Part shown: positions 17,231 through 26,028 of the stretch, piece by piece | Layout of the letters: the number at the start of each line of letters is the position of its first letter | Numbering within the stretch: the first letter of the stretch is position 1 | Source: Acidobacteria bacterium UBA2990 | GTDB lineage: Bacteria; Acidobacteriota; Vicinamibacteria; Vicinamibacterales; UBA8438 | NCBI GenBank assembly: GCA_002347025.1 | Contig: DEAE01000028.1 | Coordinates: forward strand, 28,656 to 76,972 | Reading direction: 5' to 3' | Length of the DNA stretch: 48,317 nt | Made by a program: the position numbers and the translations under genes | The notes under the pieces: model-generated | Told to the model about the DNA's origin: nothing | Seen by the model: the letters and a program-made list of their open reading frames with translations, nothing else | The model's database searches: none

Positions 17231-19689
17231 GACTCTGACCTCCGCATGCGGAACGGCGTACTTTTCACAATACCAACAATGATAGACGACCAACGATAAT
17301 TATTCGACGACGCGTTACGGACAATAGATCGAATTGTTGGACGATCAAAATGTTCCGGACCTCGTCCAAGCCCATAAGCCAACAATTTCTCCGTCAAGGT
17401 CGCAGCAAACTCGTCCTGCCTTTCAAGCAGCAGCGACCGCAACCCCGTCGGACCATGAAAGGTGGTCCCATCTGGCATCTGACCAGACGCATCGATGGGT
17501 AACCCTGCCTCGCCTGTCAGCCTCCAGCGGCCGACAGCGTCATAGTTTTCCAGAGCCAACCCTAACGGATCCATCGGGGCGTGGCACACTGAACATGCAG
17601 GACTCTCTCGGTGGCGTTGAAGCCTGTCGCGCACTGTGGCAGCCTGGCCATCCTCACCTCGATCTGGCAGGTCTGGTACATCTGCTGGCGGAGGGGGAGG
17701 AGGAGTCCCTAGGATATTTGTCAACATCCATTTTCCCCTTAACACCGGAGACGTTCGGTTCGGGTAGGAAGTTACCGTAAGTACGCTCCCATGTCCGAAA
17801 ATTCCACCGCGACGCTCTGCCAATTCTTCGTCTAAAGCCACCCTCCTAAAATGGCTTCCATAGACATTGTCCATCCCGTAGTGCTCGGCGAGCCGCTCAT
17901 TCACGTAGGTGTAACCAGCCCCAAGTAAATCAAGAACGCTAGCATCCTCTCGCAACAGACTGGCCACGAAACGCTCTGTCTCCTCCCTGAACGCTTCACG
18001 CAAATTCTCATCAAATTCCGGAAACGTAATGGCATCTGGGACTACACTGCGCAGGTTTCGCAGATAGAGCCACTGCCCTGCGAAGTTACGTACTAGTTCA
18101 ACCGATCGCGGGTCGGCCAGCATTCGCCGCGCCTGTTCTTCAAGCACTGCCGGGTGATGGAGTCGACCCTCCTCGGCCAAACCAAGCAATTCCTCATCAG
18201 GTCCGGCCGACCAGAGAAAGAAAGACAACCGCGATGCCAGCTCTACATCACTAAGTTCGTAGGCAGTTGCCGGCGCGATGTCAGTAGGGTCACGTACTAC
18301 ACGGAACAAGAAATCTGGAGAAATCAGCAGCCGCTCAAGCGCGAGTTGAATACCGGAATCGAAACTTCCATCCTCACGGCCCGAGTGATAAAACCCCATA
18401 AGGGTCTCCACATCCTGGTCATCCAATGGACGGCGGTAGGCTTGCCGTGCAAGCGACCCAAGAATTGTTCTCGCGCAGATTTCTTCATCCTGCGGCGTAT
18501 TACTAGCTGGTCGGCAACTGAAGATCTCCCGACGGCTAGGAGTATCCCCAGGTCCATCGCTGGTGTAGGGTCCGCCAATCACGACCTCCTCGACCGCTGC
18601 GTTACCATCGCGCATCTCGTTCACTGCTACCGCGAACACACTCTGTCGAGGCTGAAGGACCCCTTCTGGTTCAGTGAACTTGCGAACAAACGACACTGCC
18701 ACCACTCGTGGACCGGCCTCGGCCCTGAAGCGTAGCCGCAGGTTGGCGTCAGCAAATAGCATGTACTCTTCCCAATCCGGGTCCCCGAACTGGTTACCTC
18801 CGTAGCTGGCTGGGGCCTGTACGCCTTCAGGCTCCTCACCGCCAAAGGTGAAGCTGCGAATCAGTTCGCCATCAAGCCGAACCTGTAATTCGTGACGGGA
18901 ACCCATCCCCCGCACATAATTCACATAATTCCGATGCAAACGGATCGACAGGTCGTACTCCCCATCAACGGGGAAATAGTGGCGGATACCAATCCCGCCA
19001 CGTGACCCAAATGGCAGATCCTCGCCCATCCGATCGTCTTGGAGCAATAGGATCGGAACCTTGTAGCTTTCTGTGGCCGGCCCCAAAGGTCTCTCCCCAA
19101 CCGCCAACCTTCCGATCTTCCGAGCAGCCGAAAGGTACCGCTCCATTAACGACGAAGACACCGTCAAAATATCGGCGTTGTTATCGAAACCATATTCATC
19201 GAAATCATCGGCGGGCAACAGCCCATCGACATCAACATCGATCGCCAGCAAATCCTTAACGGCGTTCCGATATTCCGCTCGGTTGAGTCTATGAACAGCC
19301 TGCGTCCTACCAGGGTCAGGGTTGCCTAGAGCCGTTCTGTCGATTTCTGCTTCGAGCCAACTAGCAATTCGATCATAAGTTGCCACGTCGGGCCTCGGTC
19401 GCCCGACCGGGGGCATAGCACGGGTGCGCAACTTTGCAACCACGCCTTCCCACACGTCAGCATGACTACCAATTGCAGTAAGGTCTAGGCCCTCCAGACT
19501 CATATCGGCGGTACGCAGACGGTCATTGTGGCAACTGACACAAAAGCGCGAAAGAGTCGTTTCGAGCAACTCTTCTTCAGCTCCCACTGTCGCCTGTGCC
19601 TCAAGAGAGGGGGACCACACAGCCGCCAATCCGGCCACAGCGACAAGTAGCTTCGCCCTAACCAAGAACATCGCTAGAATACGTGACAT
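17227..19689 (-). CDS. DUF1592/DUF1588/DUF1585 cytochrome-like secreted protein (820 aa)
   Basis: Large exported protein. After a signal peptide ending LEAQ it has a PSCyt1-like heme motif FCVSCHND, then DUF1587 (VHRLNRAEYRNAVKDLL), a carbohydrate-binding-like middle region, DUF1595/DUF1592 (ELASRLSFFLWS, FAGQWLYLRNL), DUF1588 (RGGIFGHGSVLTVTSYPNRTSPVLRGKW) and DUF1585 with a second heme-type motif CSVCHAPMDPLGLALENYD. This order is complete for the family. ATG 19689 is preceded by GGCAGG; an in-frame TTG at 19713 is a less likely start. It is the first gene of a coupled pair with DUF1552. Two c-type heme motifs suggest electron transfer, with the substrate unknown. Confidence 0.92.
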   Translation of the reverse strand: MSRILAMFLVRAKLLVAVAGLAAVWSPSLEAQATVGAEEELLETTLSRFCVSCHNDRLRTADMSLEGLDLTAIGSHADVWEGVVAKLRTRAMPPVGRPRPDVATYDRIASWLEAEIDRTALGNPDPGRTQAVHRLNRAEYRNAVKDLLAIDVDVDGLLPADDFDEYGFDNNADILTVSSSLMERYLSAARKIGRLAVGERPLGPATESYKVPILLLQDDRMGEDLPFGSRGGIGIRHYFPVDGEYDLSIRLHRNYVNYVRGMGSRHELQVRLDGELIRSFTFGGEEPEGVQAPASYGGNQFGDPDWEEYMLFADANLRLRFRAEAGPRVVAVSFVRKFTEPEGVLQPRQSVFAVAVNEMRDGNAAVEEVVIGGPYTSDGPGDTPSRREIFSCRPASNTPQDEEICARTILGSLARQAYRRPLDDQDVETLMGFYHSGREDGSFDSGIQLALERLLISPDFLFRVVRDPTDIAPATAYELSDVELASRLSFFLWSAGPDEELLGLAEEGRLHHPAVLEEQARRMLADPRSVELVRNFAGQWLYLRNLRSVVPDAITFPEFDENLREAFREETERFVASLLREDASVLDLLGAGYTYVNERLAEHYGMDNVYGSHFRRVALDEELAERRGGIFGHGSVLTVTSYPNRTSPVLRGKWMLTNILGTPPPPPPADVPDLPDRGEDGQAATVRDRLQRHRESPACSVCHAPMDPLGLALENYDAVGRWRLTGEAGLPIDASGQMPDGTTFHGPTGLRSLLLERQDEFAATLTEKLLAYGLGRGPEHFDRPTIRSIVRNASSNNYRWSSIIVGIVKSTPFRMRRSES

Positions 19690-19790
19690 CAGCCTGCCAC
19701 TCTCCTCCTCCAAGTAGCCCAGTTAGACATAGTTTCGCGGAACAATTCTTGAGTGTCAATCTACAACTCCCTGCGGTAGCATGTAGGCTT

Positions 19791-21251
19791 ATGGCTCGAC
19801 GACTTCGAACAACTTGCTCACTGTTCATTTCTATCACCCTACTGTGGTCCACAAACGGACATACACAGCCGAAAGCCGGCGTGATCGATGCTGTCAAAGC
19901 GGGCGACTTAGTCCAACTTCAGCTACTAATCGCAGCAGATGAGGATCTCGATCTTCGACAGGGCGATGGAGCCACCGCGCTCCACCACGCCGCCCACCGA
20001 GACGACCTCGAGGCTGCTCGATTGTTAGTAACTGCCGGTGCCACTGTCAGGGCCGCCAATGAGCTTGGTGCAACACCGCTCTGGCTCGCGGCGAGAAACG
20101 GCAACTCTGCAATGGCCTCTCTGCTACTCAACGCCGGGGCCGACCCGGATAGCGCCCTTCAGATGGGCGAAACCCCTTTGATGACTGCTGCACGGTCCGG
20201 AGACCTTAAGACGGTCTCCTTGCTCTTGGATCACGGTGCAGCCGTCAACGCAGCCGAACACGAACGGCAGCAGACTTCATTGATGTGGGCTGCTGCACAA
20301 GGCCACTCTCGAATCGTCAGAACACTAATCGACCACGGCGCAAACATCCACGCGAGAACTGCTATCTGGGACCAACTTGAGAACACCGCCGGGAACACTA
20401 ATCCCATCGGCAACTTCCGTATGAAACACGGTGGATCCTCAGCGTTAATGTTCGCCGTTAGACAGGGCCATCTCGAAACTGCCAAAACCCTCATCGAAGC
20501 AGGCGCCAACGTCAATGACCACGCCGCTTCTGGCACTAGTGCCTTGGTCGTCGCAGCTCACAGTGGACACGGTCCCCTAGGCATTTACTTGCTCCAGCAG
20601 GGCGCCGATCCGAACTCAGCCAATGCCGGCTACACCCCACTGCAAGCCGCAGTTCTACTAAGCCAAACTGGACTTGCAGAAACACTACTCGCCTACGGAG
20701 CTGACCCGAACACGGCCCTCGAGCACGGCACGCCTGGACGACGGTTCAGCGCTGACTACAGCCTGCGCTACCAAATGATTGGCGCCAATGCTGCGTGGCT
20801 CGCAGCTAAATATGGTGAGCTCGAAATCTTCCGGACGGTCCTTCGTTACGGAGGAGACCCTCTGAACACACCCCCGGGAGGAATGTCCGCGCTGCAAGCT
20901 TCAATGGGAGCTACTCGCGGCACAGAAAACCGACGCAACCGAGTCGGCATCCCAGAACCAGATGACTCCCGAGAGGAGGCAAACTCCCTTGAATTCGCCC
21001 AGCTACTTCTAGATCACGGCGTGCAAGTAAACACAGCTGACTCGCGGGGGAATACGGCCCTCCACGACGCGGTGCGGAAACGCTTCCGTTCGGTAGTGGA
21101 GCTACTCATCGCACACGGGGCAGATCCCCATGCCAACAACGAACGTGATGAAACCCCAATTGGCCTTGCCGAAAGCGACGACCTATCGCCCGGCACCGAA
21201 ACTGACGATTCCATCATCTCCATCCTTCGTGGCCTCAAAGCCGCCAGCTAG
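19791..21251 (+). CDS. Secreted ankyrin-repeat protein (486 aa)
   Basis: Exported protein made almost wholly of ankyrin repeats. The signal peptide (residues 1-26) ends near GHTQ. At least nine repeats of about 33 residues follow, with units such as GATALHHAAHRDDLEAARLL, GATPLWLAARNGN, GETPLMTAARSGDL, QTSLMWAAAQGHS and NTALHDAVRKRFRSVVELL. Two longer insertions separate repeats near 20350-20440 and 20900-20985. Ankyrin domains bind proteins; periplasmic members are sometimes partnered with catalases or other redox enzymes, but no partner is adjacent. ATG 19791 has a weak TAGG; the upstream in-frame start at 19683 would overlap the divergent DUF1592 gene. Confidence 0.88.
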   Translation: MARRLRTTCSLFISITLLWSTNGHTQPKAGVIDAVKAGDLVQLQLLIAADEDLDLRQGDGATALHHAAHRDDLEAARLLVTAGATVRAANELGATPLWLAARNGNSAMASLLLNAGADPDSALQMGETPLMTAARSGDLKTVSLLLDHGAAVNAAEHERQQTSLMWAAAQGHSRIVRTLIDHGANIHARTAIWDQLENTAGNTNPIGNFRMKHGGSSALMFAVRQGHLETAKTLIEAGANVNDHAASGTSALVVAAHSGHGPLGIYLLQQGADPNSANAGYTPLQAAVLLSQTGLAETLLAYGADPNTALEHGTPGRRFSADYSLRYQMIGANAAWLAAKYGELEIFRTVLRYGGDPLNTPPGGMSALQASMGATRGTENRRNRVGIPEPDDSREEANSLEFAQLLLDHGVQVNTADSRGNTALHDAVRKRFRSVVELLIAHGADPHANNERDETPIGLAESDDLSPGTETDDSIISILRGLKAAS

Positions 21252-21330
21252 TCGATCGGTTCTAGTAGGGTCCCTGTGACCCAACACTGGTCAACTATCG
21301 ACAATCGAAAATGTCCGGTTGAGCACGCCC

Positions 21331-21365
21331 GATGAGTGAGGGGTGCCTGATGGCCCTCACTCATC
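21331..21365. terminator. Perfect 12-bp hairpin between convergent genes
   Basis: GATGAGTGAGGG (21331-21342) pairs completely with CCCTCACTCATC (21354-21365) around an 11-nt loop. It sits in the 171-bp gap between the ankyrin gene (plus) and the Gfo/Idh gene (minus). It lacks a T run and is best read as a bidirectional 3' end structure. Confidence 0.55.
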
Positions 21366-21422
21366 CCATCGCAACGCCCACAAGACACCGCCAGTAATGC
21401 CTCGGCCAAGCGAAGGGCCCCA

Positions 21423-22607
21423 TCACCGAACGGGCACCCTGGTCCATTTACGGCTAGACTTGCCACTCCTCACGAGGGTCTCAATAAATAACATTCCACG
21501 GAGGCCATCATCGACTGTAGGAAAATCAAGTGCCAAGGGATCTGGACGAGTCCGAGACAAGCGAGCTCGGATGGTATCAGTTGCATTTCGGTAGACATTG
21601 GCAAATGCGTCAAGGAAGGCTTCAGGATGTCCTGCCGGAAGCGCACTCGCCCTGGCAGCGGCGGGACTCACTTCGGCCACATAGGCCTGACCTCGAGCCC
21701 ACCTCTCTACGGGCCCGTGCTGGGACTTGACCTCAAGCACGTTGGGGTCTTCTTGGCGCCACGCAAGGCCCTTCTGCTCACCATAGAGACGGATAGATAG
21801 TGCGTTGTCCTCTCCTACTGCGACCTGGCTGGCGTGAAGCACGCCACGCACACCCTTCTGCATCCGTATGAGTACATTGCCATCATCATCGAGCTGACGC
21901 CCGGCGACAAAAGTGGTCAGATCGGCGCACAGTTCAACAATCCGTAACCCTGTAATGTACTCGGCGAGGTTACCAGCGTGGATCCCGATATCCCCCATGC
22001 AACCTGCCGCTCCACTCCGAGTGGGATCGGTGCGCCATTGAGCCTGCTTCATCCCTGTGGCTTCAAGCCGAGTCGCTAACCACCCTTGCGGATATTCCAC
22101 CACGACCTTTCGAAGGCGTCCAATTTCTCCTTGACGAACGAGGTCCCGCGCCAGTTTCACCATCGGGTAACCGGTGTAATTGTGGGTTAGTGCAAATACC
22201 CGCCTAGCCTTGCGCACCACCTGTTTCAACCGACGCGCCTCACCCACTGTGAAGGTCATTGGCTTGTCGCACACCACATGGAACCCCGCCTCAAGAAAGG
22301 CCTTGGCAACCGAAAAATGCATGTCGTTGGGTGTAACGATCGAAACGAAATCTATCCGTTCTCTAGGGTCTCGACCCAGTTCTCCCGCGAGCATCTCGTC
22401 ATAGGATGCGTAGCTTCTACTCCTACTCAAACCGAGTTCACGACCTTTGCGCTTCGAGCGTGTCGGGCTCGTGGAGAAAGCGCCCGCCACCAATTCCACA
22501 GTGCCGTCAAGGCAAGCTGCACGCCGGTGAACATCACCAATGAAGGCACCAGGACCGCCACCGACCATACCCATCCGAAGCCTTCGGGACAGCACACTAT
22601 TTGCCAT
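21423..22607 (-). CDS. Gfo/Idh/MocA family NAD(P)-dependent oxidoreductase (394 aa)
   Basis: Sugar or polyol dehydrogenase of the Gfo/Idh/MocA family. The Rossmann motif is MGMVGGGPGAFIGDVHR near the N-terminus; IDFVSIVTPNDMHFSVAKAF and FHVVCDKPMTF (equivalent of the EKP motif, with Asp-Lys-Pro) follow. The C-terminal domain has GDIGIHAGNLAEYITGL, which carries the usual catalytic-site His. No signal peptide, so it is cytoplasmic. ATG 22607 has GAAGAGA 4 nt upstream and overlaps the end of the epimerase gene by 11 nt, so translation is coupled. Together with the epimerase and the divergent symporter it forms a sugar or inositol catabolism set; the exact substrate is not readable. Confidence 0.9.
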   Translation of the reverse strand: MANSVLSRRLRMGMVGGGPGAFIGDVHRRAACLDGTVELVAGAFSTSPTRSKRKGRELGLSRSRSYASYDEMLAGELGRDPRERIDFVSIVTPNDMHFSVAKAFLEAGFHVVCDKPMTFTVGEARRLKQVVRKARRVFALTHNYTGYPMVKLARDLVRQGEIGRLRKVVVEYPQGWLATRLEATGMKQAQWRTDPTRSGAAGCMGDIGIHAGNLAEYITGLRIVELCADLTTFVAGRQLDDDGNVLIRMQKGVRGVLHASQVAVGEDNALSIRLYGEQKGLAWRQEDPNVLEVKSQHGPVERWARGQAYVAEVSPAAARASALPAGHPEAFLDAFANVYRNATDTIRARLSRTRPDPLALDFPTVDDGLRGMLFIETLVRSGKSSRKWTRVPVR

Positions 22608-23598
22608 GTTTCTCTTCAAAAGCCGCATCAAAGGCCATTCCGGAGGGTGAAAAATCGATCTCTCTCACATACTCACACGATTCTCGGGCTCCGTGCTCAC
22701 GGTCCATACCCGAGTCTTCCCATTCAACCGACAGAGGACCTCTATAGCCTATTTGGTTCAACGCACGAATGATGGCTTCGAAGTCAACATCTCCCCGCCC
22801 CACAGATCGAAAATCCCAACCGCGCTCCCCAGCACCAAACGGCAAATGGGACCCAAGGATGCCCGTCCGGCCATCCAGTGTCACCGCTGCATCCTTCATG
22901 TGCACGTGATAAATCCGATCCTGAAATTCCTGAACAAACCGTGCCGGCTCCATCCCCTGCCACTGCAAATGGCTGGGATCAAAATTAAACCCAAATGCAT
23001 CACGTCTCCCGATCGCTTCAAGGGCCCTATTAGCACTAACAATATCGAATGCGATCTCCGTAGGATGCACCTCAAGTGCAAAGCGCACCCCGCACTCGTC
23101 GAAGACATCGAGAATCGGGTTCCAGAGTTCGGCGAATCGCCGATACCCGACATCAATCATGTCAGCCGAAACCGGCGGGAACGAATACAGCAGGTGCCAG
23201 ATAGAAGACCCGGTGAATCCAGACACCACGTCCACACCCAAGTTACCGGCTGCCCGAGCGGCATTCTTCATGGTATTTATCGCCCACTCTCGTTTTGCTT
23301 CCGGATCACCATGGACCGACTCAGGTGCAAACGCATCAGACCGATCGTCATTGAGGTCACATACCAGCTGCCCGGCCAGGTGATGCGAGATCGCCCAACA
23401 ACCCAGCCCCTCATCGGCTAATACTTGCCGTTTAGCGTCACAGTAAGCTTTATCGACAGCGGCGCGGTCGACATCGAAGTGATCTCCCCAACACGCCAAC
23501 TCTAGGCCATCGAAACCAAACCCGGCTGCCTTTGCTGCCAGTTCTGTCAGTGGCAAATCGGCCCACTGACCTGTAAATAAGGTTACCTGTCGAGGCAT
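22597..23598 (-). CDS. Sugar phosphate isomerase/epimerase, TIM barrel (333 aa)
   Basis: Xylose-isomerase-like TIM-barrel protein of the AP endonuclease 2/IolE group. Landmarks are GFGFDGLELACWGDHFDVD, RFALEVHPTEIAFD, NFDPSHLQWQGMEP, YHVHMKDA and the C-terminal PLSVEWEDSGMDREHGA. Glu, His and Asp residues at these strand ends are the expected metal ligands. It is cytoplasmic. The start is uncertain: ATG 23613 directly abuts AAGGAG, while ATG 23598 has GAGGA with an 8-nt spacer and is preferred. It is the upstream gene of the pair with the Gfo/Idh dehydrogenase, and reads divergently from the symporter, an arrangement expected of a regulated sugar uptake and catabolism locus. Confidence 0.88.
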   Translation of the reverse strand: MPRQVTLFTGQWADLPLTELAAKAAGFGFDGLELACWGDHFDVDRAAVDKAYCDAKRQVLADEGLGCWAISHHLAGQLVCDLNDDRSDAFAPESVHGDPEAKREWAINTMKNAARAAGNLGVDVVSGFTGSSIWHLLYSFPPVSADMIDVGYRRFAELWNPILDVFDECGVRFALEVHPTEIAFDIVSANRALEAIGRRDAFGFNFDPSHLQWQGMEPARFVQEFQDRIYHVHMKDAAVTLDGRTGILGSHLPFGAGERGWDFRSVGRGDVDFEAIIRALNQIGYRGPLSVEWEDSGMDREHGARESCEYVREIDFSPSGMAFDAAFEEKHGK

Positions 23599-23800
23599 CG
23601 TTGCTGTCCTCATCTCCTTGTGTTTAAACCATTAACCCAAGCCCATCTTGGCGCTCCCGCAGTCCACCAGCTTGAGTCATTCCTTGCCTGCCAGCGTCAG
23701 CAGAGTGCTTCACCAACCACAGTCATACCACAACCACTCTCCCAGCAGGGAGTAGAGCCCAGTAAGATGGACCGTCTCAAGACGGAGGCCCAACCACCCG

Positions 23801-25399
23801 ATGAACTTTACCCCCCTAGATTGGATTGTCATCTGCGGATATTCCTTGGTACTCCTCGGTATCGCAGCGTGGGTTACACGCCACCGCCAGCAAACCGCTT
23901 CTGATTATTTCTTGGCTGGACGACATGTGGGCTGGTTCGCTATCGGTGCATCACTCTTCGCCTCTAACATTGGGTCCGAACACGTAGTTGGCTTAGCGGG
24001 ATCTGGAGCCAGCACCGGCATTGTTCTGGGTCACTATGAACTACATTCTTGGATTATCCTGCTGCTTGGCTGGGTCTTCGTTCCGTTTTATCTGCGGAGC
24101 GGCGTCTTTACGATGCCCGAGTTCCTAGAGCGCCGCTACGATAAACGCAGCCGATGGTTCCTCTCAGTTGTTATGTTGGTGGGCTACATCCTTACCAAAG
24201 TTTCCGTAACCGTCTACGCAGGCGGCGTCATGCTGCAGGGTCTCATAGGCGTCAACTTCTGGACAGGAGCAATCACAGTTGTCATTTTGACTGGCCTCTA
24301 TACAGTTCTCGGTGGCCTACGCGCCGTGGTTTACACCGAAGCCCTCCAAGCGGTCGTCCTCATAGGCGGCTCAGCAGCAGTGACCGGATTTGGACTGATC
24401 GAGATTGGTGGCTGGAACGAGTTAAAGCGACTAGTAGGCAGTGACTTGTTGAATATGTGGAAGCCACTTAATCATCCCGAATTCCCATGGCTAGGGATGA
24501 TATTAACTCCCCCGATCGTAGGCATATGGTATTGGTGCACCGACCAGTACATTGTGCAACGAGTGTTAGCTGCGAAGAGCGAAACGGTTGCTCGGCGTGG
24601 CGCTATCTTTGGGGCCTACCTCAAGTTGTCGGCGGTCTTTCTTTTCATAGTACCCGGGCTAATCGCACTCGGGCTGGCCAATAGCGGCCGTCTCGTACTC
24701 ACCGAAGCCGACCAAGCCCTACCAGCACTCGTGGGTCTAGTGCTGCCGGAAGGGCTCCGGGGACTTGTCGCTGCCGGGCTTCTGGCAGCACTGATGAGTT
24801 CATTGGCTGCCGTCTTTAACTCATGCTCAACCCTTCTTACAATGGATTTTTATCGCCTGCTGCACCCCAAAGCCCACGATACCAGGCTCATTCGGGTTGG
24901 ACGCCTTGGCACCGTTGCTATTGTCTGCCTCGGCATCCTTTGGATCCCGATCATGCGCATGTTCTCGAGCGAGCTCTACACGTACCTACAGAACGTCCAA
25001 GCATACATAGCGCCCCCGATTGCTGCGGTCTTCCTCCTTGGTTTACTTTCGACCAAAATCACCGCTACCGGGGCAATCAGCACACTGGTCGTTGGCTTCA
25101 TAATCGGGATGGTGAAACTAGTGTTGGAACTTTGGCCAGGAGAGCTCCCTAGTATCCTGTCGTGGCTCGCCGGGATAAATTTTCTCTACTTCGGTTTCGG
25201 CCTGTTCGTGTTCTGCCTGGGGTTACTTGTAGCCATAAGCCTGACGACAAAGCCGAAGCCCACCACTCAGCTATCAGGCTTGACCTTTAAGACCATCAGA
25301 CGAAACACTCAATCACGTAGCTGGACCCCAATGGACCTCGTGCACTCGCTAGTAATTATCGGACTCGTGTTGGCAGTGATGGCCTATTTCACCGGATGA
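23801..25399 (+). CDS. Sodium:solute symporter (SSF/SGLT family, 532 aa)
   Basis: Polytopic inner-membrane transporter with about 13-14 membrane segments. The SSF signature is clear: DYFLAGRHVGWFAIGASLFASNIGSEHVVGLAGSG, LGGLRAVVYTEALQ, IWYWCTDQYIVQRVLAAK (typical of SGLT-type sugar and inositol carriers) and GLLAALMSSLAAVFNSCSTLLTMDFY. It probably couples sodium entry to uptake of a sugar, inositol or similar solute. ATG 23801 begins the family's standard N-terminus; GGAGG lies about 13 nt upstream, so initiation may be modest. It is divergent from the epimerase/Gfo-Idh pair, which likely processes the imported solute. The stop is TGA. Confidence 0.93.
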   Translation: MNFTPLDWIVICGYSLVLLGIAAWVTRHRQQTASDYFLAGRHVGWFAIGASLFASNIGSEHVVGLAGSGASTGIVLGHYELHSWIILLLGWVFVPFYLRSGVFTMPEFLERRYDKRSRWFLSVVMLVGYILTKVSVTVYAGGVMLQGLIGVNFWTGAITVVILTGLYTVLGGLRAVVYTEALQAVVLIGGSAAVTGFGLIEIGGWNELKRLVGSDLLNMWKPLNHPEFPWLGMILTPPIVGIWYWCTDQYIVQRVLAAKSETVARRGAIFGAYLKLSAVFLFIVPGLIALGLANSGRLVLTEADQALPALVGLVLPEGLRGLVAAGLLAALMSSLAAVFNSCSTLLTMDFYRLLHPKAHDTRLIRVGRLGTVAIVCLGILWIPIMRMFSSELYTYLQNVQAYIAPPIAAVFLLGLLSTKITATGAISTLVVGFIIGMVKLVLELWPGELPSILSWLAGINFLYFGFGLFVFCLGLLVAISLTTKPKPTTQLSGLTFKTIRRNTQSRSWTPMDLVHSLVIIGLVLAVMAYFTG

Positions 25400-25482
25400 C
25401 AAACTCTTGCAATCTCGGCTAACGTGTGACTAAGCCAACGGCGCCGCAGGCATACCATTCAATGTTTAGGAGGCTATTGAAC

Positions 25483-25932
25483 ATGACGATACTTCTTCGA
25501 GGAACCGCAACCTGCCTCCTGGCCTTCTTCCTATGCATAAGACCGACTACCGCCCAACCGGTTCAGTCAGATCAACAGGTTCTCATCGAGCTTGAACGGG
25601 GATGGAACGAAGCCGTCTATAGACAAGATGCCGATTTCGTCGCAAACCTTCTAGCCGATGAATTCATCGGCACTTATGAGGATGGTACCCGCGGCGACAA
25701 GGCCAGAGAACTCACCCTCGTTGCTGAATTCAACCAACAGGTAGTGTCTGCCGTTCAGAACGACTTCACGGTCAAAGTCTACGGAGACACTGCGGTTGTG
25801 TGGTTTACGCTCAATCTTGTTGGCATGCAACAAGGCCAGAGAGCCGAACTGGCCTTGCGCTATACCGACGTCTGGATCCTACGAGATGGTCGATGGCAAT
25901 GCGTGTCGAGCCAGAGTACCCGGGTTGACTAA
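25483..25932 (+). CDS. Secreted DUF4440/NTF2-like protein (149 aa)
   Basis: Small exported protein of the SnoaL/NTF2-like superfamily. Signal peptide residues 1-25 (ending TTAQ) are followed by an alpha/beta cone: VLIELERGWNEAVYRQDADFVANLLADEFIGTYEDG, then VKVYGDTAVVWFTLNL and the C-terminal YTDVWILRDGRWQCVSSQSTR, a pattern typical of DUF4440. Such proteins are often ligand-binding or of unknown enzymatic role. The start is set at ATG 25483, because AGGAGG stands 9 nt upstream and the signal peptide then begins normally; earlier GTG 25426 and ATG 25462 lack this. It is convergent with the DUF1501 gene. The 96-bp gap after it has only weak inverted repeats. Confidence 0.82.
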   Translation: MTILLRGTATCLLAFFLCIRPTTAQPVQSDQQVLIELERGWNEAVYRQDADFVANLLADEFIGTYEDGTRGDKARELTLVAEFNQQVVSAVQNDFTVKVYGDTAVVWFTLNLVGMQQGQRAELALRYTDVWILRDGRWQCVSSQSTRVD

Positions 25933-26028
25933 AACCGCCGCCGCCAGAGTACGGTCAGGACCAGAAGTGTCCAGCCAGCACAAACCAAAAAGCGAAGCCT
26001 CGGAAAAGCACACAGCTTCACTGCCCGG

